Positions 1-6,717 of a stretch of DNA of 49,830 nt are shown piece by piece. Where the stretch lies: positions 1 through 49,830 of the forward strand of contig JADIMT010000067.1 of the NCBI GenBank assembly GCA_017694595.1, written 5' to 3'. Numbering within the stretch: position 1 is the stretch's first letter; each line of letters starts with the position of its first letter. Made by a program: the position numbers and the translations under genes. Origin of the DNA: Candidatus Ornithospirochaeta stercoripullorum (GTDB taxonomy: Bacteria > Spirochaetota > Spirochaetia > Sphaerochaetales > Sphaerochaetaceae). The notes beneath the pieces were generated by a model. It was given only the letters and a program-made list of their open reading frames with translations. It searched no databases and was not told where the DNA came from.

Positions 1-1
1 C

Positions 2-193
2 AGTATACCTGTGATACTTGCCTCGTTTACTCATCTGTCCCTTCTCCTTCTGTTACCTCCTTTGGCTCTGTGGTACAGAAGGTGTTACCTAAATCGGGTT
101 CAGATCATCCGAACACACTTACAGACAAGCCCTGTCCCTTCACGGAAAATACATTGGACACTGATGCAAGAGGATGCTAACGATAAGGTATGA
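2..193 (+). CDS. C-terminal fragment of a membrane protein, function unknown
   Basis: The reading frame is open from the left edge and ends at a TGA that overlaps the next start (ATGA). It holds a leucine/proline-rich hydrophobic stretch (LSLLLLLPPLALW) followed at once by basic residues (YRRCYLNR). This looks like a last membrane segment with a short polar tail of about 35 residues. The rest of the gene lies outside the window, so neither family nor function can be named. The 4-bp overlap suggests translational coupling with the secreted protein that follows. Confidence 0.45.
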   Translation, partial: SIPVILASFTHLSLLLLLPPLALWYRRCYLNRVQIIRTHLQTSPVPSRKIHWTLMQEDANDKV

Positions 194-1005
194 AAAGAAT
201 CGCAATGCTCTTCTTCTCTTTCCTCTGCGTCTGTTCGCTCCATGCGGCATTAGATGCCAACGCAATAGCACAGCCATCTGCCGTCATCTTCAACTGGAAT
301 GAAGTGGATGGGGCTGAATATTATGATATATACAATGAAGATACATTTATAGTAAGGCTTCCTTACGATACGCTTTCATATAGAAAGGATAACTTACTTT
401 CCAATACCTCATACAACTTCTCTATCGCTGCCCGTGACAGTGAGAACAACACGCTAGATGCCTCGTTCCTGACAATCCATACAGACTGCTGGGACGGCAT
501 TTATGAATGGGTAAACAGAACTGACAAAGACAACAGAGGCAGAATGAAGAATCTCAGAGTCAGAGTTGAGACTGCTTATGATCCTGAGTTCGGCCAGTAC
601 CACAAGCTGTATATGCCCATGGATGATGGCAGCGAAACAAAGATCTTCCCGCTCTATGATTTCTCAGACCCACGTGCAGGAGAATGGGTGGATTATAAAG
701 ACAAAGGGGAAGCTGGCACATCATATAGAATCAATGCGGACAAGCTGAACACATCGGTATTCAATCCATCGAAATGGCGTCTGGATAAACTCACTATAGG
801 AAACGATTATGGATCTGCTTATGTGCAGTCACGTGCTTTGGGAATCACCGCAGATACAATCTCATCATATCATTTCTTCATAGAAGATGGCATGAAGAAG
901 ATGGAATACAGAACGGAAGGCAAAGGCATTGCGGCTTCCATTCTTTTCAAGAACCCAAATCCAGGCGAAGGAGGGTCTTTCATACTTGTGAACACTGCTT
1001 CATAG
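190..1005 (+). CDS. secreted protein with N-terminal fibronectin type III-like domain
   Basis: This 271-residue protein starts with a basic n-region and hydrophobic core ending near CSLHA, a plausible signal peptide cut around residue 19-20. No lipobox cysteine follows, so a soluble periplasmic or surface protein is likely. Residues about 28-95 read as a fibronectin III-like sandwich: a PSAVIFNWNEVDGAEYYDIY strand pair, then NTSYNFSIAARD. The remaining 170 residues are not recognised. Start is the ATG overlapping the previous stop. The 422-bp transposable element inserted 10 bp after the stop, and its left end supplies a terminator-like hairpin. A substrate- or surface-binding role is inference only. 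Confidence 0.7.
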   Translation: MKRIAMLFFSFLCVCSLHAALDANAIAQPSAVIFNWNEVDGAEYYDIYNEDTFIVRLPYDTLSYRKDNLLSNTSYNFSIAARDSENNTLDASFLTIHTDCWDGIYEWVNRTDKDNRGRMKNLRVRVETAYDPEFGQYHKLYMPMDDGSETKIFPLYDFSDPRAGEWVDYKDKGEAGTSYRINADKLNTSVFNPSKWRLDKLTIGNDYGSAYVQSRALGITADTISSYHFFIEDGMKKMEYRTEGKGIAASILFKNPNPGEGGSFILVNTAS

Positions 1006-1010
1006 AAGCT

Positions 1011-1015
1011 TTAAG
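1011..1015. repeat. 5-bp target-site duplication (left copy, TTAAG)
   Basis: TTAAG lies directly outside the left inverted end at 1016, and an identical TTAAG lies directly outside the right inverted end at 1438-1442. A matched 5-bp direct repeat is the expected scar of a transposase with 5-bp staggered cuts. Confidence 0.7.
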
Positions 1016-1033
1016 GGGGCTGTTCAAAAAGTC
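1016..1033 (+). repeat. left terminal inverted repeat of the MITE-like element
   Basis: Eighteen bases, GGGGCTGTTCAAAAAGTC, matching the complement of 1420-1437 at 17 positions. The GGCTGTTCAAAAAG type of end is familiar from full-length bacterial insertion sequences; the family assignment is not made here. Confidence 0.75.
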
Positions 1034-1057
1034 TAGGCTTTGAAGAACAGCTCTTTT
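1017..1057 (+). terminator. terminator-like hairpin at the left end of the element
   Basis: GGGCTGTTC (1017-1025) pairs with GAACAGCTC (1045-1053) in a 9-bp stem with one G-U pair, followed by TTTT and a T-rich stretch. The inserted element thus places a likely Rho-independent terminator 11 bp downstream of the secreted-protein gene. Confidence 0.5.
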
Positions 1058-1419
1058 ACTTTGTCTCCATCAGATGTACTACAGACAATAACTCTTTATA
1101 ACAAAAGCACTCATTGGGAATCGAACCCTCTGCGTGCCGTGGTAGAATGATGTTTGGAGACACATCTACCATGAATGAGTTTAGCACAAAACATGGTTTA
1201 TTGGCCTATTGCTTCAATATACAAGCGAAGGGAAAGGCAAAACCTGATGAAATCATTTACATTTGTAGGATTCGTTAATGTAGGTTGCTATAGTTATACA
1301 CAATGTGAGACAAGAATCATCATAATTGATAATTTTTTCCAACTATTAGAAATACAGAATACAAAGGCTTTTTTCTGATAGATATGAAATATAAGAGGGC
1401 TGCCCTCAAGTCATATACT

Positions 1420-1437
1420 GACTTTTTGAACAGCCTC
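1420..1437 (-). repeat. right terminal inverted repeat of the MITE-like element
   Basis: GACTTTTTGAACAGCCTC is the inverted counterpart of the left end with one mismatch. It is followed by the second TTAAG copy at 1438-1442. The glnN stop codon lies only 6 bp beyond, at 1444. Confidence 0.75.
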
Positions 1438-1443
1438 TTAAGC

Positions 1444-3516
1444 TTAATAGAAAAGAATATCAGAGTAAGTCGGGAACGGCCAGTATGACTTGTCCGTGAT
1501 GCTTTCAAGCTTATCGCTGAGCCCTCTCGCATCCTCCATCAGAGGGATGATGCAATCTGCAGCGTAGAATGCGGCCTTCTCTGTCCCTTCCGGGCTTTCT
1601 GCTATGCACTTGTCGAGTTCATCGCATTTCGAAAGAAGCTCATTGGCAAGAGAGCTGACACTACTGCATAGCGCTTTGTCAGCTTCGGAGGTAACTCCGA
1701 TCTCCTTCTTCACCTGCACAGAAGATGCGAGTGATGATGAGAAGCGAAGCACTGCAGGAAGAACCTGGCGGCGCAGGATTTCAAGCATCGTTGAAGCCTC
1801 GATATGTATTGCCTTCTGATACTCATCAAGAGAGATCTCGAGCCGGGACTCCATCTCCTCCCTTGTGTATATTCTATGACGGCTGAAGAGCGCGATATTC
1901 TTCTCATCGCAGTAGTGGACAAGCGCATCCGGAGTCCTCTTGTAATTCGCAAGTCCCCTTCTCTCAGCTTCTTCCTCCCACTCTTTACTATAGCCATTGC
2001 CGTTGAAAAGGATCCTTCTATGGGCTTTAAGCTCTCTTCTTATCAGAGCAGAAAGGGATGCATTGAAATCCGCAGCACCTTCCAGCTCATCACAGAACGA
2101 CGCAAGCGCATCTGCAACTGCTGTGTTAAGCATCACGTTCGTGCAAGCGATGTTGAAAGAGGAACCAGGCATACGGAACTCGAACTTGTTTCCTGTGAAT
2201 GCAAATGGACTTGTCCTGTTTCTGTCGGAGTTATCGCGGGCGAGCTTCGGAAGCACGCTTGTCCCGATATCCAATCTCATCGATGAGGTTTTGCCGCTCA
2301 GCGGCTTGTCATCGACGATGGAAGAGATGACGGACTCAAGCTCGTCTCCGACGAAGATTGAGACAATCGCTGGAGGTGCTTCATTAGCTCCGAGACGATG
2401 GTCATTGCCAGCGCTTGCCACGCTTATACGAAGCAGGTCCTGATACTCATCAACAGCTTTTATGATAGCCGTAAGGAAGAGCAGGAACTGAGCATTAGCC
2501 TCTGGAGTCCTGCCAGGATCAAGGAGGTTCTCACCGTCATCAGTGCTCAAAGCCCAGTTGTTATGCTTGCCAGAGCCATTGATGCCTTCGAAAGGCTTCT
2601 CATGCAGCAGACAGGCAAAACCATGACGCTCAGCAACCTTCTTCATCATCTCCATCGTGAGCTGATTAGCATCAGTTGCTTTATTCGCATTGTCATAGAT
2701 TGGAGCCATCTCATGCTGGCATGGGGCAACCTCATTGTGCTCTGTCTTTGCAGTTATTCCCAGCTTCCATAGCTCTTCATCAAGATCTGCCATAAATGCT
2801 TTAACACGGGGCCTGATGGAACCGAAGTAATGATCTTCCATCTCCTGTCCTTTTGCAGCTGCAGCACCGACAAGAGTGCGTCCAGTAAGCTTGAGATCAA
2901 GACGCTTTGCAAAATCATTCTTATCAATAAGGAAGTACTCCTGCTCTGCCCCGATAGTAGCATTCACTCTCTTCACGTTCTTTCCAAAGAGTGACAACGC
3001 CCTGACAGCTTCCTTGCTGATGACATCCATGCTTCGCAGAAGCGGTGTCTTTTTATCGAGAATCTGTCCTGTATAGGAGCAGAAAGCAGTGGGGATGCAC
3101 AATGTATCATCCTTTATGAACGCATAGCTTGTAGGATCCCAAGCTGTATATCCACGCGCTTCGAATGTAGCTCTAAGTCCACCGGAAGGGAATGATGATG
3201 CATCAGGCTCACCTTTGATCAGCTCTTTGCCTGAAAAATCCATGATGACGCTGCCAGACTTATCTACAGTCAGGAAGCTATCATGTTTCTCTGCAGTTAC
3301 ACCTGTCATCGGCTGAAACCAATGAGTGAAGTGCGTTGCACCTTTGCTGACAGCCCACTCTTTCATAGCAGCAGCTACGATATCTGCAACATCTTCATCG
3401 AGAGCTTTGCCTTCAACCATTGTATTCTTCAATGATTGATATACCTTTTTCGGAAGCATTTCTCTCATAATGTTATCATTAAAAACCATGGATCCGAACA
3501 TTTCAGGAACATTCAT
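1444..3516 (-). CDS. glnN: glutamine synthetase type III
   Basis: This 690-residue protein has the large size typical of GSIII (about 700 residues) rather than GSI (440-470). Recognisable motifs are the glutamate/metal segment IGAEQEYFLID, the EHNEVAPCQHEMAP box, the INGSGKHNNWALST loop, and RNRTSPFAFTGNKFEFRMPG. It makes glutamine from glutamate, ammonia and ATP in the cytoplasm. The ATG at 3516 is chosen because AGGAGGTG lies 5 bases upstream; an in-frame ATG eight codons earlier lacks such a site. It is last in the leftward operon glnA - ANTAR regulator - glnN, 10 bp after the regulator. Two glutamine synthetases in one operon is unusual, and the ANTAR gene between them suggests shared antitermination control. 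Confidence 0.95.
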   Translation of the reverse strand: MNVPEMFGSMVFNDNIMREMLPKKVYQSLKNTMVEGKALDEDVADIVAAAMKEWAVSKGATHFTHWFQPMTGVTAEKHDSFLTVDKSGSVIMDFSGKELIKGEPDASSFPSGGLRATFEARGYTAWDPTSYAFIKDDTLCIPTAFCSYTGQILDKKTPLLRSMDVISKEAVRALSLFGKNVKRVNATIGAEQEYFLIDKNDFAKRLDLKLTGRTLVGAAAAKGQEMEDHYFGSIRPRVKAFMADLDEELWKLGITAKTEHNEVAPCQHEMAPIYDNANKATDANQLTMEMMKKVAERHGFACLLHEKPFEGINGSGKHNNWALSTDDGENLLDPGRTPEANAQFLLFLTAIIKAVDEYQDLLRISVASAGNDHRLGANEAPPAIVSIFVGDELESVISSIVDDKPLSGKTSSMRLDIGTSVLPKLARDNSDRNRTSPFAFTGNKFEFRMPGSSFNIACTNVMLNTAVADALASFCDELEGAADFNASLSALIRRELKAHRRILFNGNGYSKEWEEEAERRGLANYKRTPDALVHYCDEKNIALFSRHRIYTREEMESRLEISLDEYQKAIHIEASTMLEILRRQVLPAVLRFSSSLASSVQVKKEIGVTSEADKALCSSVSSLANELLSKCDELDKCIAESPEGTEKAAFYAADCIIPLMEDARGLSDKLESITDKSYWPFPTYSDILFY

Positions 3517-3526
3517 AATACACCTC

Positions 3527-4078
3527 CTATGATAACTCACTGACTATGCTCATTGCCGCATCAGACAGGCTGATACGGTTATTCATCGCTTTTTTCTCTA
3601 TATATGCATGAGCTTCCTGCTCGCTCATAGCTTTGTTCTTGGCCAGAAGGCATTTAGCCTCAGTCAGAAGCTTCTCATTCTTCAGCCTTTCAAGAAGTTT
3701 CCTGTTCTTCTCTTCCGCCTTATGAACCTTTTCCCTGGCAACACGTACGGAGCGGAGAACGGAAGCAAAACCCTCACGACTGTTGCTGGAGACATAGATT
3801 CCGTACTTCCCCATCACCTCTGCCATGTTCCCAACGAAGCTGTCAGGAACAATCAAGATCGTGTCCACACCCTCCCCTGAAGCGAAGAGTGCAACCTCTT
3901 TCGCGGACCCTGCTGGAAGCGGAGAGACGACGATGACAAGAGAGAATGAGATATCAAGGATCTTCATCCTTGCCTCTTTGGCGTTCTCCGCCCTGATCAG
4001 CGTATAGCTTCCCAGTGCAAGCATTCTCTTGATTTCATCGCAAGCAGAACGTTCTGCAACCACCAGCACCGTTTCCAT
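3527..4078 (-). CDS. ANTAR-domain RNA-binding antiterminator with degenerate receiver domain
   Basis: This 183-residue protein has a response-regulator-like fold at residues 1-115, a coiled-coil linker (about 115-135) and a C-terminal ANTAR domain (about 135-180). The ANTAR signature is clear: LLTEAKCLLAKNKAMSEQEA, then AYIEKKAMNNRISLSDAA. ANTAR proteins (AmiR, NasR, EutV) bind leader RNAs with hexaloop hairpins and stop terminator formation. The receiver looks unable to take a phosphate: the acidic pair is absent (LVVAERS where VVDDE is usual), and the expected phospho-Asp position near residue 51 is LVIVVSPLP. Control by partner protein or ligand is therefore more likely. Start is ATG 4078 with GAGG six bases upstream. 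It lies between glnA and glnN; both divergent leaders carry candidate targets. Confidence 0.88.
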   Translation of the reverse strand: METVLVVAERSACDEIKRMLALGSYTLIRAENAKEARMKILDISFSLVIVVSPLPAGSAKEVALFASGEGVDTILIVPDSFVGNMAEVMGKYGIYVSSNSREGFASVLRSVRVAREKVHKAEEKNRKLLERLKNEKLLTEAKCLLAKNKAMSEQEAHAYIEKKAMNNRISLSDAAMSIVSELS

Positions 4079-4085
4079 AATGCCT

Positions 4086-5372
4086 CTATATAAAGCGGAA
4101 ATACCGTCTGAGCAGAGCCTCATGGCTCCTGCCTTCCTTTTCGCACTCCTCAGCATCTTCCGCTCTGTCAGAGAGGAATGTGCTGACTATCCGTTCAGGG
4201 ATCACGCTACGGATGAACTCGCTCCTCCTCGCTTCTTCCACCGCTTCAGAAAGGTTCTTGGGAAGCCTTTCTGAAAGCGGCGAGGAAAGCATGTCTCCAG
4301 TTGCCTCCGCAAAAGCGACCTGCCTTTCAGCGATGCCCTCGAAGCCCGCTGAGAGAAGGAGGGAAATAAGGAGGTACGGATTAGCAGCTGGATCAGGGCT
4401 TCTAACTTCCATACGTGACTCAGACCCCTCTGCATATGGTATGCGTACAAGCGTCGATCTGTTCTGATGGCTCCATGAGACTGTGGAAGGAGCTTCAAAC
4501 TGCCCAAAGCGCTCATAAGAAGAAACAAGCGGATTTGAAAAAACCGTAATCTCCTTCATGCGTCTCAGGATACCCGCCATGAATGACATAGCTTTTGCCT
4601 CTTCTTTCTCGAAAAGGTTTTCTCCATTCTCATAGAGAGATAGGTTTATATGAAGACCATTTCCACTCTCATTCTCTATAGGCTTAGGCATGAAAGAGGC
4701 ATAAAGCCCATGCAGCTGTGCAATAGCTTTCACAGCTGTCTTGAAAGTCATCAGATCATCTGCAGCTTTCAGCGGCGATGAACAGCGGAAGTCAACTTCA
4801 TTCTGACCAGGTCCATGCTCATGATGGCTACGCTCTGGCTTGATTCCCATATTCTCAAGAGCAAAGCAGATCTCCCTTCTGACATTCTCTCCTCTGTCGA
4901 GAGGAGCCATATCGAAATAACCAGCCTCATCGAATGGATTGAGTGTAGGATAGCCCTTCTCATCTGTCTCAAAAAGATAGAACTCGCATTCAGGACCTAC
5001 CAGGAATGAATAGCCTGCGCTGCGGCTGCTTTTCTCTATCTCAGAGAGCAGATAACGGCCATCACCTTCAAAAGGCCTCCTGTCAGGATAGGTGATATAG
5101 CAATAGAAACGTGCAACAGCCCTGTCTGAGGGTCTCCACGGAAGGATGGAAAAAGTATCCAGATCTGGGAAGAGAAGCAAATCTGATTCGCTTATGTTCA
5201 AGAATCCCCTGATAGCGGATGCATCGAACGAGACTCCATGCTCAACAGCATGTTCAAGCTCATCTGCCATAATCGCGATATTCTTCTGCCTGCCGGAAAT
5301 ATCGCAGAAAGCCAGGCGTATGAATTTAATCTCATATTCAGCCAAGAGCTGCTTGATACCCTCGAAGTCCAT
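4086..5372 (-). CDS. glnA: glutamine synthetase type I
   Basis: This 428-residue protein matches the short GSI class. Visible elements are the N-terminal beta-grasp (FIRLAFCDISGRQKNIAI), the catalytic EHGPGQNEVDF metal-binding motif, NGLHINLSLYENGENLF, NRSTLVRIPYA, and RMEVRSPDPAANPYL. It catalyses ATP-dependent glutamine formation. Start ATG 5372 is preceded by GGAGGAG two bases away. An in-frame ATG 22 codons earlier would run through the attenuator hairpin and is rejected. No clear adenylylation-type NLYDLP tyrosine motif is seen at the C-terminus, so GlnE control is unlikely. It is first gene of the leftward operon, controlled by the leader at 5373-5432. Confidence 0.93.
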   Translation of the reverse strand: MDFEGIKQLLAEYEIKFIRLAFCDISGRQKNIAIMADELEHAVEHGVSFDASAIRGFLNISESDLLLFPDLDTFSILPWRPSDRAVARFYCYITYPDRRPFEGDGRYLLSEIEKSSRSAGYSFLVGPECEFYLFETDEKGYPTLNPFDEAGYFDMAPLDRGENVRREICFALENMGIKPERSHHEHGPGQNEVDFRCSSPLKAADDLMTFKTAVKAIAQLHGLYASFMPKPIENESGNGLHINLSLYENGENLFEKEEAKAMSFMAGILRRMKEITVFSNPLVSSYERFGQFEAPSTVSWSHQNRSTLVRIPYAEGSESRMEVRSPDPAANPYLLISLLLSAGFEGIAERQVAFAEATGDMLSSPLSERLPKNLSEAVEEARRSEFIRSVIPERIVSTFLSDRAEDAEECEKEGRSHEALLRRYFRFI

Positions 5373-5389
5373 AACTCCTCCATTAACGG

Positions 5390-5424
5390 AAAAAGCGCCA
5401 CAGATATAACTCTGCAGCGCCTTT
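5390..5424 (-). terminator. attenuator terminator in the glnA leader
   Basis: On the minus strand AAAGGCGCTGCAGA and TCTGTGGCGCTTT form a stem of about 14 bp (with G-U pairs) around a six-base loop, followed by a run of T. It lies between the likely promoter and the glnA ribosome-binding site, 18 bp upstream of the start codon. Transcription should therefore stop before glnA unless the stem is prevented from forming. Confidence 0.8.
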
Positions 5425-5428
5425 GCTG
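5415..5428 (-). promoter_or_regulatory. candidate ANTAR-binding hexaloop hairpin, glnA leader
   Basis: On the minus strand CAGC-AAAGGC-GCTG forms a hairpin with a six-base loop having A at position 1 and G at position 4, the bases conserved in ANTAR target loops. Its 3' arm and loop use the first ten bases of the terminator's 5' arm, so the two structures exclude each other. A second, upstream hexaloop (P1) that usually pairs with this one was not found. Confidence 0.55.
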
Positions 5429-5437
5429 TACAGGCCA

Positions 5438-5467
5438 ATAGTAGGCATTTTCAGCTATGAACGTCAA
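5438..5467 (-). promoter_or_regulatory. likely sigma-70 promoter of the glnA operon
   Basis: On the minus strand TTGACG (5467-5462) and TACTAT (5443-5438) are 18 bp apart. The start point would fall near 5431, giving a leader of about 60 bases that begins just before the hexaloop hairpin. Confidence 0.55.
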
Positions 5468-5472
5468 GAGAG

Positions 5473-5522
5473 TTTATGCATAAAATTGCATTTTTATTCT
5501 GGTTATATTCTTTCATGCAATT
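5473..5522. promoter_or_regulatory. palindrome cluster between the divergent nitrogen operons
   Basis: TTTATGCATAAA (5473-5484) is a perfect 12-bp palindrome just upstream of the glnA -35 box. AATTGCAT (5484-5491) and ATGCAATT (5515-5522) form an 8-bp inverted repeat, the second touching the glt -35 box. The shared ATGCA core suggests a DNA-binding regulator of both promoters, but AT-rich sequence produces such palindromes by chance as well. Confidence 0.35.
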
Positions 5523-5550
5523 GACAAAGGATAAAAATATAACGTAAAAC
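5521..5550 (+). promoter_or_regulatory. likely promoter of the glutamate synthase operon
   Basis: TTGACA (5521-5526) is a consensus -35. The best -10 is TAAAAC (5545-5550) at 18 bp, which matches consensus at four of six positions. The heptamer AACGTAA is repeated in tandem at 5541-5554 across the -10 region. Confidence 0.5.
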
Positions 5551-5559
5551 GTAACGAAA

Positions 5560-5575
5560 GGAACAAGGACGTTCT
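5560..5575 (+). promoter_or_regulatory. candidate ANTAR-binding hexaloop hairpin, glt leader
   Basis: GAAC-AAGGAC-GTTC (5561-5574) forms a four-base-pair stem, extended by a G-U pair, with a six-base loop that has A1 and G4. Its loop and 3' arm coincide with the first bases of the downstream terminator arm (AAGGACG). This is the same arrangement as in the glnA leader on the other strand. Confidence 0.55.
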
Positions 5576-5605
5576 AAGAGAAGATCTTAGTGCGTCCTTT
5601 TTTTT
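5565..5605 (+). terminator. attenuator terminator in the glt leader
   Basis: AAGGACG (5565-5571) pairs with CGTCCTT (5593-5599), and inside it CTAAGA (5574-5579) pairs with TCTTAG (5585-5590). A run of eight T follows (5598-5605). It sits between the promoter and the ribosome-binding site GAGG of the first gene, 15 bp ahead of the start codon. It is a leader terminator, not the end of a gene. Confidence 0.85.
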
Positions 5606-5619
5606 ATTCAGAGGTCGAT

Positions 5620-6717
5620 ATGAAAAGAGAAGGAGAAGTACGAATCAGCTCAGGCTGTGCTATAAGCGGCATATTCTGCAGGGATGGCAAAAGGATTTCT
5701 GGAGAAGCTATCAGGAAAAGCATCGCTGTAATGCACAACAGATCCAACGGCTTGGGCGGAGGCTTCGCGGGCTATGGAATCTATCCGCAATACAAAGATT
5801 ACTATGCGTTGCATATATTCTACGATTCCCAATACGCAAGGGAAGAGACAGAGCGGTTTCTCGATAAACGCTTTGATATCATAAACCTCTCAAAGATCCC
5901 GACAAGGCAGATTCCCCAGATTTCAGATGTCCCCCTAATCTGGCGCTATTTCGTCTCACCGCTTCCGCATCTGCTTCAGGACAGCCAGCTGGACGAAGAT
6001 GAATACACTGCAAGGACGACGATAGCTATAAGCGACACGATCAATGGTGCCTATGTCGTCTCATGCGGCAAGGACATGGGAGTCTTCAAAGCTGTAGGCT
6101 ATCCTGAAGATGTGGCGAAGTTCTACAGGCTTGAGGAATATGAAGGATATTCATGGACAGCTCATGGCCGCTATCCGACAAACACTCCAGGCTGGTGGGC
6201 TGGCTCGCACCCATTCTCTCTCCTGGATCTCAGTGTAGTGCACAACGGTGAAATCTCATCATACGATGCCAACAGACGCTCTGTAGAGATGTATGGATAT
6301 TCTTGCAATCTGCTCACAGACACAGAGGTCATCACATATATTCTTGATTATCTGACAAGGAAGCAAGGACTATCGATGAAGGAGAGCTCCGAAGTGATTG
6401 CAGCTCCATTCTGGACGACTATCGCAATAAAGTCCGAGAAAGAGCATATCAGGCTCTCATACCTACGGAAGATGTTCTCATCATTTCTGATAACCGGACC
6501 TTTCTCAATTCTTGTGGGTTTCAAAGATGGCATGATGGCTCTCAATGACAGACTGAAGCTGAGAAGCCTTGTTGCGGCAGAAAAAGGCAGAACTGTCTAC
6601 TTCGCTTCAGAGGAAGCAGCCATAAGAGCGATTGAGGAGAACCCTGAAAGAATCTGGGCACCGCGCGGAGGAGAAGCCGTAATCGTGAAGCTTGATGGAG
6701 AGAAGACAAATGAATAG
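5620..6717 (+). CDS. glutamate synthase, class II glutamine amidotransferase subunit (archaeal-type split GOGAT)
   Basis: This 365-residue protein corresponds to the N-terminal glutaminase part of GltB as a separate chain. The class II amidotransferase signs are SGCAISGIF near the N-terminus (Cys13 as likely nucleophile), MHNRSNGLGGGFAGYG, AHGRYPTNTPGWW and VVHNGEIS. It releases ammonia from glutamine for the FMN subunit. The cysteine follows 12 residues rather than Met1, so a short propeptide would have to be cut off to expose it. Start ATG 5620 has GAGG six bases upstream; an earlier in-frame ATG lies inside the terminator stem. It overlaps the next gene by 8 bp and heads the operon. Confidence 0.85.
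   Translation: MKREGEVRISSGCAISGIFCRDGKRISGEAIRKSIAVMHNRSNGLGGGFAGYGIYPQYKDYYALHIFYDSQYAREETERFLDKRFDIINLSKIPTRQIPQISDVPLIWRYFVSPLPHLLQDSQLDEDEYTARTTIAISDTINGAYVVSCGKDMGVFKAVGYPEDVAKFYRLEEYEGYSWTAHGRYPTNTPGWWAGSHPFSLLDLSVVHNGEISSYDANRRSVEMYGYSCNLLTDTEVITYILDYLTRKQGLSMKESSEVIAAPFWTTIAIKSEKEHIRLSYLRKMFSSFLITGPFSILVGFKDGMMALNDRLKLRSLVAAEKGRTVYFASEEAAIRAIEENPERIWAPRGGEAVIVKLDGEKTNE

Larger units (their letters stand above)
1016..1437. mobile_element. 422-bp MITE-like non-autonomous transposable element
   Basis: The ends are near-perfect inverted repeats: GGGGCTGTTCAAAAAGTC at 1016-1033, and its complement with one mismatch at 1420-1437 (17 of 18 match). They are flanked by a TTAAG duplication. 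The interior holds no credible transposase: the only frames are short and composition-like. The element is therefore a MITE or a deletion derivative of an insertion sequence, to be moved in trans. It sits in the gap between the convergent secreted-protein gene and glnN and disrupts neither. The interior contains a tRNA-sized folded segment (1109-1180) and a GAGGGC/GCCCTC palindrome (1395-1407). This is the only non-coding stretch over 300 bases without any gene. Confidence 0.75.

Noticed and set aside
1175-1378. 67-codon frame inside the transposable element
   Set aside because: No ribosome-binding site, no family resemblance and biased to AT-rich codons; not a transposase fragment I can recognise.
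1804-2443. Long frames on the plus strand opposite glnN
   Set aside because: They are antisense to strongly recognisable glutamine synthetase sequence and show no domain or start signal.
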